A stretch of 64,000 nt of DNA. Source: Chondrus crispus. Its lineage: Eukaryota; Rhodophyta; Florideophyceae; Gigartinales; Gigartinaceae. Shown here one piece after another: positions 19,418 to 30,426 of the stretch. Positions within the stretch are counted from its first letter, which is position 1; every line of letters begins with the position of its first letter. Location: NCBI RefSeq assembly GCF_000350225.1, contig NW_005179225.1, positions 1 through 64,000 on the forward strand, given 5' to 3'. The translations under genes and the position numbers were made by a program. The notes beneath the pieces are model-generated. The model did not search any database. It worked only from the letters and a program-made list of their open reading frames with translations, and was not told the origin of the DNA.

Positions 19418-22400
19418 ATGGTAACGAAACGCCGGTCGAACTATCCAAGCCGACCTGGACGAACGTATTACCAACGACGTGGTGTTCACGAGACGACCCA
19501 GAAGCAAGAAGAAGGCGGAATGGCATCAGACGGCGAAGAAGCCGTCAGGACCGTGTCGGTATTTGCACCAATTTCTCATCCGGTGTTGAAATCCGTCGAT
19601 CCGGTTGCAGTATCGACTTTCATCCGCGAGAGACAGCGGTACGAACGACAAGTCGCAGAAAAAAGTACGGAGCTGCCTACGTTAACGGCAGCCTCCTATA
19701 CTGTGTCAATAGACGCGGGATTGCTGGCAACGTTGGTGTTCCTCGGAAAGTTTGACGAGATCGCACCTAACGTAGAGGCCGATGATCTCACGTCCAAGGA
19801 CATTAAAACCTACATAAACGGACTGGTAACGGTACCAACATCCGGATTTGATCCAAAGGTGGTAGAGAGAGCCCTCAAAGGGTTCCGTGTCCCGATCACC
19901 ATCGCTGATCCTGAAGCACGTATGCTTCATTACGTCAACGACTACTTCCAAAGGTTAGACGCGGTTGGATATGGAGAATTTCGCGTGGAGAACCCTAAAA
20001 AGACAGTCGAACTTCTATGTCAAAACATAGTCCCGTACGCACTGCGGGACACGGTAATACAACGGGTGGAATACGATCCATCACTGAAGAGGAATGTGAA
20101 GATGTTCGTCAAGGAGCTCATATCAGAAGCAAAGGCGTGTGAGAAGTACGGGCAACGCAAGTCCGTACCAACCGCCCCGAAATCGAGTAACAAGCCGGAG
20201 AAGACGACGTCGTATTCTAGTCCGGTGCCCACGTCCAAGGTACCAGTATGCCTGTATCCAGCGCATAAGGCGGAGGGTTTACGACATAAGATAATGGACT
20301 GTCGTTCATGCCCTGATGACGAGAAGAAGAAGTTTCTCGATGCCCACCGTGATAAGCTCAAGCGGAACCGAGGCGATAAGGTAGAACGTTCCGCTAAACG
20401 TGTCGCGAGGAAAAACAAAGTTACGCACGACGAGAGCAGCGTCATATTCGCATGTACGTATGCCGGCCTTACTCGCGATTCTGTGACGGCGGACATCGGG
20501 GCCGACGTCAATCTGATGGGTAGCGACCTACTGGAGCGTATCGTGCGTGAGGGCGGTATCGTTGCCGTCCAGAATTTACCGAACCAACGCGTGTACAACG
20601 TGGCAGTACAAAACTCGGAAACATCTGAGCCGGTCAATATCGTATGTGGTAAGACGGCAGTGATGCCCATTCAATTGCTCATACGGCATGGCACAACGTT
20701 AGTACTGCGAAACGTTCAGTGGATGGTAACGGAACAGACATGCACGGAGTCGTTACTCAGCAGGCCGGTTCTCGAGCGTATTGGTCTGAACGCCCGAGAC
20801 ATCCTCGCACGTGCGGCGGATCGTCTCGGTGGCGAAGTGGATGTCGCTGAGTTAGGCTTCAACGATGGAGCCATTCCTAGACGCATCTCGCGCATCATCG
20901 AAGAAGGTGTCTTCCACTCAAACGGAGGGGTGGACGAGTACGACAACGATTCCGAAAATTGTCTGGACTTCGGCGAAGACGAGACGGAAGAGAAGGACAG
21001 AGCAGTAGGAACGGCAATAAGTGAAGCTGTCGATAACGGTTTATCGGAGAAAGGAAGCTCCACACTGGCCGGGATCCTCCAAGAGTTATCAGAAGTCCTC
21101 CGGATACGACTTGGAAAAGGACCAGCGGTTGACGTACAGCCTATGATCATTGAGGTGAAGGATGGAGCACGCCCAGTTCGGGCTGCACAACGTCGCTACC
21201 CACAGACGAAACGTCAATTCCTCGAATGCGTCACAGGCAAATTGTTGGAATACGGATTCCTCAAACTGTCGACTGAGGCCGATTGGGTGGCGGCACCGCT
21301 CATAGTGCCAAAAGCACCACCGGCGAAATTCCGCTTGACAATTGACCTACGACCAGTTAACTCGGCAACGAAGCCAATGACATGGCCGATGCCAAATATC
21401 GAGAGCGAGCTCGGAGACTTACGTGAATCTCGATTCTTTGCCGCTATCGACTTCGTGTCGGGGTACTGGCAACTACCGCTTGACGAAAGTTGTCAAGCGT
21501 ACCATTCATTCATAACGACTCGGGCATGTGTCATGCCCACGAGAACGTTACAGGGAGCACGGAATAGCGCCGCAAACTTCCAAAGCCGAGTGGAACCGTG
21601 CTTCCATCACATGCGGCACGCACTCATTGCCTGGCTAGACGACTTTGCGATTCATGCACCAACCGAGGAGCAACTCCTGAAGAAACTACGTAAGTTTCTG
21701 ACAACGTGCCGCGAACGTAATCTGAAGGTCTCTGTACGGAAGAGTACGTTCTTCACTCCAACTTTGAAGTGGTGCGGACGTGTTGTCGACTCTGAAGGCG
21801 TGCGTCTCGATCCACGTAGGTTGTCTGGGCTAGTGGACGTATCTGCGCCTGAGAACGCCTCAGAGCTATGCGAATACGTGAATTGCGTAACGTGGATGCA
21901 AAATTGTATCCCGGACTTCGCAGAACGTATCGCGCCGCTTAGGAATCTACTCGAACAAGCACACAAGCGTAGCGGCTCCCGTAAGAAGCGTTCAGTACAG
22001 AACTACACCGTCTCCTCTCTTGGTTGGGGGCGTGATCACATTGAAGCGTTCGATAAGCTTCAAGAACAACTCCGAACGGCGGTGAAGCTGTCTCATCGTG
22101 ATCCCGAGAAAGAAATGTGCGTATACACGGATGCCAGCGAGCGGTACTGGGCCGGCGTCGTAACGCAATGTGTTCCCAGTGACTTGGAGAAAGACGTTAT
22201 CGATCAGCGCCACGAGCCCCTCGCCTTCCTAAGTGGCGAGTTTACGGTGCCAGAAGTGGCGTGGACCACGTACGAGAAAGAGGGGTATGCGATAAGGCAA
22301 ACTTTCCAGCGCCTGGACTACCTCCTTCTATGCGAAGAGACACGAGTGTTCACCGATCACAGAAATCTTCTGTTCTGTTACGCGCCGGTCGCGTTAGAAC

Positions 22401-24139
22401 CTTCGCTTGCACGACACAAGATAGTCAAGGTCTTACGGTGGGCTGTGTTTCTCTCCCAGTTCCAGTACCGCATTGAGCACATCGATGGGACGAGCAACAT
22501 CATGGCCGATATCATGACCAGATGGATGCGTGGCTACCGCGGAAAACGAGCCGCGATAAGACGCGTGACGTATAGACTCCTCGAGAACTCTATAGTGCCG
22601 TCGCCAAAGTCAGACGTATTCAAATGGCCAGACCTTAAGCAGATTATGGCTGCTCAAGAAAAGCACTCCGCTAAACTACCGAACGGTGCAAAACGTGTAG
22701 GAACCGCACCCTGGACAATAGACGAACGTGTCTGGATCCCGGACGAAGCAGACGACTTGCAATTACGCCTGCTTGTCGTCGTGCACTGCAGACTCGGTGG
22801 CCATCGTGGCACGGACGCAACGTCCAGCAAGATACTCGAAGAGTTTACGTGGAATACATTGAAAGAGGACTCACGTGAGTTCGTCGCGGATTGCATCCAT
22901 TGTCTCATGGCCAAGTCTGGCCACAAGATACCACGCCCAATGGCAGAAACGTTACATGCGACGAACCCGAACGAAGTCGTCCACTTTGACTTTTTATACA
23001 TGGGACCGTGTCACGACGATTACCGATACGTATTGGTGATCAAGGATGATCTTTCAAGCTATGTATGGCTGCGTAAGGCCGTAGCCACAGATGCAGCGAC
23101 AGCAGCTACGGAGTTGTCAGCATGGATCCGTACGTTCAGTTCCATGCACGTATGGGTGAGCGACCAAGGGTCTCATTTCAAGAACACCGTGATGGAACTG
23201 CTTGCATCTGACTACCGTATACGTCACCTTTTTACCGTGGCCTACTCGTCGTGGGCCAACGGCACGGTCGAAGTAGTGAACAAGCACGTAATGGCAGCGT
23301 GCCGGGCGCTGACAACGGAGCTGCGCCTTGGACCACACGACTGACCTGACGTACTAGGCATAATTCAAAACGTCTTGAACGAGGCACCACTCGCACGGCT
23401 AGGTAAACGTGGCGACGGAACGTTCCGTTGCCCGCTAGAAGTGATGACGGGCATTCGTCCACGACGCACGTTGACAATTGGGACAGAGCCAACGCCGGAT
23501 AACGTCAAACGGATGACACTGGAACGTGTGCAAGCTGAGAAAGTCACACGCATCGATTTGTTACAGTCGTCTTTACTGGAAATGCATAAGCAAGTTGTGC
23601 GTGTAGTATCCAAAAATCGCGCTCGTCAGCTCCGCGCCCACAATCAAAAAACGAACGTCGTGCAGCCACACTTTACCGTAGGAGATTTTGTGCTCGTACG
23701 TCGAGCACAAGACACGGGCCACAAGCTGAACTTTCGATGGCTCGGACCTAGGCGGATCACCAACGTAGTCAGTGACCTCGTCTACGACGTAACCAAGCTA
23801 GATGGGAAGTCTACTGAACGAGTCCACTGTGCCCGCATCAAGATGTATCGAGCTGCGGAGGAAAACACAACTGTACAGGAATCGCTGCTCGAGCTAGCAG
23901 AACGTACGGAGGCCAAGTACGAACTCGTGAAACGCTTTCATGACATCGGTGAGGACAAAGACGGTCTTTTCTTACATGTCGAATGGGTCGGGCTACCCGA
24001 CAAACGAGACAGGACGTGGAATCCAATTCAAGAACTACATTGGGACGTGCCTGACATGGTAACGGAATTCCTCCGGAACGTACGTGGCCGCAAGAGACTC
24101 GTCACGATGGCCAAAGAGATCCTCTCTCTATCTTTTTAA
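19418..24139 (+). CDS. pol: Gag-Pol region of element B
   Basis: Opens at the ATG at 19418. Order: a Gag-like helical region (about residues 40-250); a short Cys/His patch (HKAEGLRHKIMDCRSCPDD); protease with TADIGADVNLM; reverse transcriptase with FRLTIDLRPVNSATKP, FFAAIDFVSGYWQL and ALIAWLDDFAIHA; RNase H with CVYTDASERYWAG and VFTDHRNLLF; HIDGTSNIMADIMTRW linker; integrase with HCRLGGHRG, CIHCLMAK, VHFDFLYMGP and WVSDQGSHFKN; and a C-terminal chromodomain (YELVKRFHDIG, LHVEWVGLPDK, TWNPIQEL). Chromodomains are thought to steer integration to marked chromatin. About one break. Confidence 0.88.
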
Positions 24140-24173
24140 GCGTGTGCAATACGTGAACACACTTAAGGGGCGG

Positions 24174-24602
24174 TGTAGACGCTCAGATCTCTTGTGAAAC
24201 ACGCGAACCCCGATTCATACAGTACACATGTAAATGAACAAGCTACGGTATCTGATTGGCCGCGCGCAGTATGATTGAGAAAGACAATTGGAGGATCAGG
24301 GGCAGTGCTCCTTGAGTATACAGCATGATCCGATTTGGTGTCAGTACCACCAGGTCCCTTTGGCTTCACCGCCGCGGGTGCCATCCCTAGCATTTCGTCT
24401 CACGATTCCCTCATATGCTAGGAGAACAAAAAACAGCGAACTAAAAAACCAGCAGCTAACAGCTAACGAAAAAAGGCCTTTTCCCAGCCAAGTGACGTCC
24501 CCTTCAGATAACGTCCTACAGGGCTACATCCGCAGACCTCTATTTGCGCCTCTATCCCACATTGCGTAGGCGTGCTCTGGCGTTTTCCCGTCGACTTCTC
24601 TA
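24174..24602 (+). repeat. 3' LTR of element B
   Basis: 429 bp, the partner of 18949-19377, preceded by the purine-rich tract at 24165-24173. Confidence 0.88.
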
Positions 24603-25006
24603 AGTGGTTGAGTGGGTGGTGATTAAAGAGAGGTTTCCGCTGAGTTTGCGAAGCGCAGACGGAAGAGGCGATGGGGTTTTACGCGGGTGAGCAGGTCTCG
24701 GTGAGCCGCGGGAAGCGGCAACCGAGAGAAACGAGGAGGGTTGAGGGTAGGAGAGGTATGTTTCCCTTCACTTGAGCGAGGCGTCCAGCGCGGAGGTGGT
24801 CATAAAATGGGCGGGGTGTAACGGCAGTGACATGGCAGGTGCCAACAAATGTCACTTTATGATGGGCTTACCCATGCAATCTGCAGGGGGCAATAAATAA
24901 AGCAAAAAACTAGCGAAGCTCGGGCGTTTGAGACAACAAGTGAGGGTAATGTAGGTGGCCAGACAGCGTCCAATAATCGTTTCTTTTTGCTCTGAAATTA
25001 CTCCAA
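24603..25006. other. No gene recognised
   Basis: GC-moderate flank between element B and the PiggyBac-type element. No convincing coding frame or repeat was seen. Confidence 0.5.
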
Positions 25007-25010
25007 ATAT

Positions 25011-25021
25011 CCCTAGTATTC
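25011..25021 (+). repeat. Left terminal inverted repeat
   Basis: CCCTAGTATTC, perfect inverted match to 28782-28792. Confidence 0.8.
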
Positions 25022-25026
25022 CATGT

Positions 25027-25100
25027 GTTCACTTTAGTGAACATAAGCAAATTCTAATTATCTGGACAGCACCTCTTATGTTCACTAAAGTGAACATAAG
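25027..25100. repeat. Left subterminal palindromes
   Basis: Two palindromes, GTTCACTTTAGTGAAC at 25027-25042 and a 26-nt one at 25075-25100 with 12-nt arms. They resemble the palindrome at the right end (28753-28776). Likely transposase-binding sites, by analogy with other DNA transposons. Confidence 0.7.
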
Positions 25101-25292
25101 AGAGCAAAAATGTCGTCTTCGTAATGCTCAATTCGACTAGCTCCTTTTGTTCAATCATCTTCACGATTTAGCATGTGATTGGTGCATAAAAGATCTATCT
25201 ACTCCAGGTTCAACGGACAAAATTGACCATTACAAAGCTATAAAATTATTCTTCCATCCCGCAGCGTCCGTTTGGTCACATCTCCTGTGAAA

Positions 25293-28200
25293 ATGGTCTC
25301 CCTTCTGCCGCCTTCGGAAGATGCAATCACCTCAGCACCAATATCATCCACAAGAGGCCGAGGACGAGTCAGGGGGAGACTTAGACGATCTCGCAGTGTC
25401 CGTGGTACTGGTCGAGGTCGTCACAGAAGTACCGCTAGTCCTTACCGAAAAGAAGCAGACCCCACAAAGGGTTGGCGTGCGGTAGAAGCGGGATGTGACC
25501 GTATTGTGGTGCAAGACACGTTTCTGAACAAGCTTGTGTCCGACAAGTGCCAATTGTTCTGCTCATCTGCGATGGAAAGGCTGGATTTAGAGTGCAGCGT
25601 CAATGAGATATTTCCTACAAGGGCTGGGTGCATTAATCTCTTTTGCAAGGAAACTCTATTGCAGTGTATGGGGTTTTTGAATGAGCAATTAATACTTCGG
25701 GACAAAGGTCGAGTGAAGCTCAAACTTCCAGACATGTTTCGATTCTTAGCTGTTTTCATTTCTTCGCACACAACAGGTCTAAGCTACAAAACGACCCTCG
25801 AAGTGCTAAGTTGCCTTGGCTGCAACACACCGAAACTAGACGATTTCCGATACATTTCTTCAAATGTTTTAGCATACCCAGTCACCGGCCGGGGTAATGA
25901 AGGTTTGAGTTCTCGGAACTCTCCACGAGACCAGACTCCACTTTTGTCATCATTTGAGGAAACTGCTTTCCGAATGACAGCAAAAATATTCATGGCTCCG
26001 CAGCACTTGTGGGCAACGTTGAACGATGACTTATACGGAACACGTGCTGTCGATAATCAAGTTAAGACATTAAATGCCCGTAAAGCGGATAAAGAAGGTC
26101 ATGTTGCAGATTCCCTCGCCGACGCTTTCTTCAGGTTAACTTTGGCGCCACAGTTCCGTCGGAGAGGCGAGTCACAAGCACAAAATGTTGACTATTTACT
26201 GAGCAACCTGCTTGCAGTGCGTGGGGAGCAATCATTACTGGGGTTTATTATTACAGCAGATCGTGGTTATGGAAAGTTTTTCCTTCTTAAAAGATTGCTG
26301 AGAGAAGGAATAGGGGTCATGATGATAATGCTAGATCACGTTTTAAGATGTCATCCCTTCGTTGCTCAGTCCTTTTTTGATGTGACAAGGAATGAAGATG
26401 ACAGTGAAATTGAAAGCGGTTCTGGCTCTGATAACGCAAGTGATGCGGAGTTGCCGGAAATAGTGAATGGTTCCGAAATAATTGCCGAGGGTGACTGGCA
26501 TGCTGCCGTTGATGGGTCCCAATCGGCGTTTACAGTACTGGATCGTCCGAAAAAGTTTATTATATAAGACGGGCCTGACATAGGCCCCTGTGCTAAGATG
26601 GCAAATAAGTTATTACGTACTGCAAGAGGTGGTCCGAGAAGAAGTGTAGCAGCCGTTGCCGTGAGAGAGCGAGGTACAAAAAAGTTTAGCAAGTTCATTC
26701 GGTTCCTGTTCTCTATCCCAACTCCCCTTCAACAAAAACTCAACACTTGGATTGCTGTCCCTAAACTTCAAAACTTTCAGGGCTTCATCTATTCACAAAT
26801 CGCACTTCGTCAGGTCAGATTGCTCTACCCACAGAAGGGTCTGACAATTTGAGGGATAAAGCTGAATACAAACTTTGGAATAGTTGCACAGTATTAACAG
26901 TGGACCGACGTGGTGCAGAATGGTTCATACTGAGACAGTTTCAAATAACCGGGACAAATGCGGCTACGTTACTTCAAAAGGATGCAAGAGCTCCAGAACT
27001 CATTGGGCTTACTGTATTACCACAAACATAATTACCAACACCCAAAGAACTTATTTCTTCGTTGGCTTCTGGGTGGTTCAGTTCTTGTAGGTCTATAGAA
27101 CACATGAAGCGAGGTACTGCAAACGAAGAGGCAGTTTTGAGTTCACTGCAAAACAAGGCATTTATAAAGGCGGTTTTTGAAGTTGGAATGCTGGGCAGCA
27201 ACCTGTTCAGCTGGATTGCATGCTCACTTGATGGCATTGCCGTTTTGGATTTATAGCTGACACCATTTGAATTCAATGAAGAGATTGATGGCTCCGCATC
27301 ATTAGCCTGTATTGAAATCAAGACGAGTGTTGCAGATTCTAGTCTGCAAAATAATTTACTGCATTCGACTCCCGACGTAATTTACTGTTCTGTTGGTGAT
27401 GCTTGTTTCAGGGAGTTTATTCCAGAAGAGCACGTTTTTCAAGTTCTATTACAGTTGTGTATTGTGAAGACGCAGTACGGAATTTATGTTGCGGCGTCTG
27501 AGACAGGTTTGCTGCGTACAGTTATAACTAAGTGTGAGCAATCTACATTGGATTCTTTTCTATCGCTCCTGAGTCGTATCTCAGCACCTTTGGTGTCTTG
27601 GGCTCATAACAGTGACAGCGTAATCCCGTCGTTTGCGGATGCATCTACCAGAAGAAAAATCAAAGCACACCTTCCTTTCTGGAAGACCATTAACTCTTTC
27701 ATTACTACGAAACATTTGTTCCCACCTTTAAAGCTTTTTAAACATGGGACACAGAGCTTTTATTCTAAAACGAAAGGGGGGTGGATGGTAGCGCTCAGGC
27801 CAGAGCCATTCTACGCTCCCCGACATCACCGCTTCAATGGGAACAAAAAATCGTCACACAAACCTTCAAGACACTGTTTGTCAATTCTTTTATAACGTGG
27901 AGGATGTCCGAGAGGCGGGCAAGGCTGCAGACAACAGAGTCATTCAATAGCCTAGAGGGTTTTAGAAATGCACTGAATTCAGTGCAGTCGTTGGCTGATT
28001 TTGCAATTGACAGTGCTCAGTGTTTAGTAATTTATGCTGATCAACTTGACAGTCAATTGAATGCTGGTGTCCATGACGAAGATAGTGGAGTGGTCAGTGA
28101 TCGAGAGTTTGAAGCGTTGCGCTCTCTAGCCCAAAAGTGCAAGCGTAACAGAATGGCCTTTTTAGAAGAGAGGGAAGAAAGCTACGTGTATCAACACGCT

Positions 28201-28389
28201 CCCATGAACAAATACAGTCCCGTCCTCCTGGTTTTTATGGCTTGTGTGGAACGGAGTGTGCATCGAGCACCTACACACCGTACCGGTCAACATTCAAATG
28301 TAAGTTCTGTGCAGTTCATCTATGCGTCAGATTGCATCCAGAGCTACGCAAAAACTGCTGGGATTTATGGCACTCAAGTCGCGATGTAG
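25293..28389 (+). pseudogene. PiggyBac-type transposase fused to PD-(D/E)XK-like nuclease
   Basis: The likely ATG is at 25293. The N-terminus is Arg/Gly-rich. The DDE-type core shows LNDDLYGTRAVDNQVK, NARKADKEGHVADSLADAFF and IITADRGYGKFFLL (first and second catalytic Asp regions), then an acidic stretch. The same frame continues past a TAA at 26565-26567 into RTARGGPRRSV and KLNTWIAVP. After a frame change near 26835 and stops near 27030 and 27255, a nuclease-like block follows: GTANEEAVLSSL, ACSLDGIAV, ACIEIKTSVAD, EEHVFQVLLQ and YGIYVAASETG. E...D...ExK...Q is the PD-(D/E)XK signature of YqaJ/lambda-exonuclease-like nucleases. A further frame change at the G-run near 27775 leads into the C-terminal region ending at 28389. 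The fusion is inferred from frame continuity. Confidence 0.65.
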
Positions 28390-28752
28390 AGCCCAGAGTT
28401 GTGCCTAAGACGCCCACATCTTCGAAGCGTCGAACAGATTAGTCTGAACAAGACGGAGAGCGTATCACCATTCGCAGATGTACACCATCATCGTAGACAT
28501 GCCTACTGTAAATAAATGCTGTCTATTGGAGGCATATTTCATATTTTTATGATCAATTTCGTGAACATAAGACTTTTTGTTGGGTTAAAACAAGACCAAA
28601 CGTGCAAATTTCAGTGAACATTTGGTGTGCTTCTTTTGATCTCTTAACATCCGCCAATCTTCAAAGGATATACCCCGTAAAGGAGAGAATGACTACGACG
28701 AGGAGATTTTGTTTGAGGCCAGATATTGGCAGAACAACATGGGTGTAAATAG

Positions 28753-28776
28753 TTATGTTCACTTTAGTGAACATAA
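28753..28776. repeat. Right subterminal palindrome
   Basis: A 24-nt palindrome centred on TTCACTTTAGTGAA, partner of those at the left end. A partial copy (GTGAACATAAG) lies at 28561-28571. Confidence 0.7.
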
Positions 28777-28781
28777 GAACA

Positions 28782-28792
28782 GAATACTAGGG
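28782..28792 (-). repeat. Right terminal inverted repeat
   Basis: GAATACTAGGG, the inverted match of 25011-25021, followed by ATAT. Confidence 0.8.
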
Positions 28793-28814
28793 ATATGTCC
28801 TGATGTTTCTATTA

Positions 28815-30213
28815 GGGTGACCCCACCGCGCCTTGCCCAAAATCGCTAAAAGCAGCCAGTTGTCCTCCGGTAATTGGTCTACTGTCTTTTAATCAAGCCG
28901 CGCTTTGGGAGAGGTGGTGATTCAGAGATGAACCCCACCGCGCCTGTAACACGATACATCTATCATATTCAGGGTCACCCCAATTAGGCTACAAGTATGT
29001 CGTAGAAATACATTTGGCGCAAACAAGCAAAAGGAGTCGAGCGTAACGCGGTGCGAGCTATGGAGCTGTACGAGCGCGCTATCGAGGATCATTGAACCGT
29101 CTATGCGATGAACAGCCTCAGTCTTTTGCTCGAAAAAGGTGCCAAAGGAGTAGAGGGATGTGTGAAGCGGAAGGGTGCCCGACTGCGATACGGGCAGTTG
29201 CACTGTGCATATTTAGTGCGACCGAAGTGGAAAGGATGGAGGATGGAATTGGGGTGGGAGAGGAGCAACAGAGGTCAAGGGAGGCGGGAGAAGTGGAGAT
29301 CAAGCAAGGATAGAACTATGTGACTCTCTTGTTAGGTGGGGAAGAAGCACAAGACGAGACGGGCAGGATCAAGCCGGTTGAGTTGACAATAACGGCGATG
29401 TGAGCCCCACAACAGACTAAGCTTGATGCTCGACTCCAGTACACAAGCGAGCATGTACCTGGGTTTGTAGGAGAGGGGCCGAAGCCGAATAGGCGACCCT
29501 GAAAGAGGTTTACAGAGTCATCGTGACATTTTGGCCAATGCTGCTGACGACAGGAACCTCTTCATTGAACTAGGGCAAATTGTTCTCTCAGCTGTACATG
29601 CGTGCGTTGGCCTGGCGCCCACAAATTCTGCATGGATGCGGCGTCCATACGCTGCTGTAGTCATGGATAATCCTCTTGTGGCGTTCTCAGACACTACCCT
29701 CTCAGCAACGCACAGGGCAAGATTCTCCTCGTCTGACCACCCCACTCCCTTACCCTTTTTCCTCACTCTTACTGCCGAGTCGTCAGTCCTAGTAACCACC
29801 TCAGCCATTCCCTGCACTTCTCAGGAGACGAGAAGGAGGGAGAAGATGGGAAATGTCCACGAGCGAAGGCTGCACAACACTCTTCTTTGCGTCCCACACT
29901 ATTGATGGGACTTCAGTCAAAACAGCCCCAAAGCCATTTGGAAGAGCTTTGGTAGAGCTGTAAGCACATGAAATTCAGATGTTTTCTGTACCGTTACTAT
30001 AGAATGAAGCTCGCCCAAACGGCGCTTTGGACAAAAATCTCGACCAAATAATTTTGGTTTGGAAAAGAATCCTTCCCAAATTCTAAACTTTAGGACAAAT
30101 GCTGGCGCGGTGGGGTTCAAAATCTCTTCCATCGGTCCAAACTTTAATCCATCGGTCCAGACTTTAGTAGTTGGAATTTTAGGACTGAAATTTTGTTGGC
30201 GGTGGGGTCACCC
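28815..30213. mobile_element. Non-autonomous Harbinger-like DNA element
   Basis: A 1399-bp stretch bounded by a perfect 15-bp inverted repeat GGGTGACCCCACCGC, flanked by TTA on both sides (28812-28814 and 30214-30216). A TWA three-base duplication with GG-starting ends is the PIF/Harbinger pattern. A second inverted pair, GAACCCCACCGCGCC near 28930 and its complement near 30100, lies inside. A short direct repeat (ATCGGTCCAAACTTTA type) occurs near 30133-30165. No transposase was found inside, so it would depend on another copy. It starts only 18 bp after the PiggyBac-type element's flanking ATAT. Confidence 0.6.
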
Positions 30214-30216
30214 TTA

Positions 30217-30426
30217 GGGCCCCTCAACCTTGCGCCAGCCCTCTTCCCGCCTCCGCAATGAAAAACCCTCCCTCTGGCTTCTCGCGCGGGCGCGGCGTCC
30301 GCGGGCGGGGTGTCCACATGGACGAGCCGATGGGGCCTTAGGGGAGCTAAGCCATTCGAGGAGGATAACCGTCGTGCCTGGATAGGCAGTAGAAGATATT
30401 TCCCTCCATGATCGAGGCAGTGCAGC
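30217..30426. other. No gene recognised
   Basis: Short GC-rich then AT-richer spacer between the Harbinger-like element and the CACTA-like pseudogene. No feature is evident. Confidence 0.5.

Larger units (their letters stand above)
18949..24602 (+). mobile_element. Ty3/gypsy chromovirus-type retrotransposon (element B), recent
   Basis: A 5654-bp element between two 429-bp direct repeats that differ at about four positions. The internal region encodes gag-like, protease, reverse transcriptase, RNase H, integrase and chromodomain parts. The RT style (WLDD, and IDLRPVNSATKP rather than the usual VDYR) resembles oomycete-type gypsy elements rather than elements A, C or D. It looks nearly whole, with about one break. 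A purine tract (AAGGGGCGG) abuts the 3' LTR. No clear target duplication is seen: the flanks read CAGTC and AGTGG. Confidence 0.9.
25011..28792 (+). mobile_element. PiggyBac-type DNA transposon with nuclease domain, decayed
   Basis: A 3782-bp element ended by an 11-bp perfect inverted repeat CCCTAGTATTC, which shares the CCCTAG start of canonical piggyBac ends. The bases directly outside are ATAT on both sides (25007-25010 and 28793-28796), in the place where TTAA would be expected. Short palindromes with the core GTTCACTTTAGTGAAC sit just inside both ends. The single long gene is a transposase joined to a PD-(D/E)XK-like nuclease and is broken at about five places. Confidence 0.75.

Noticed and set aside
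18944-24607. Target duplication of element B
   Set aside because: The five bases on each side (CAGTC and AGTGG) do not match convincingly.
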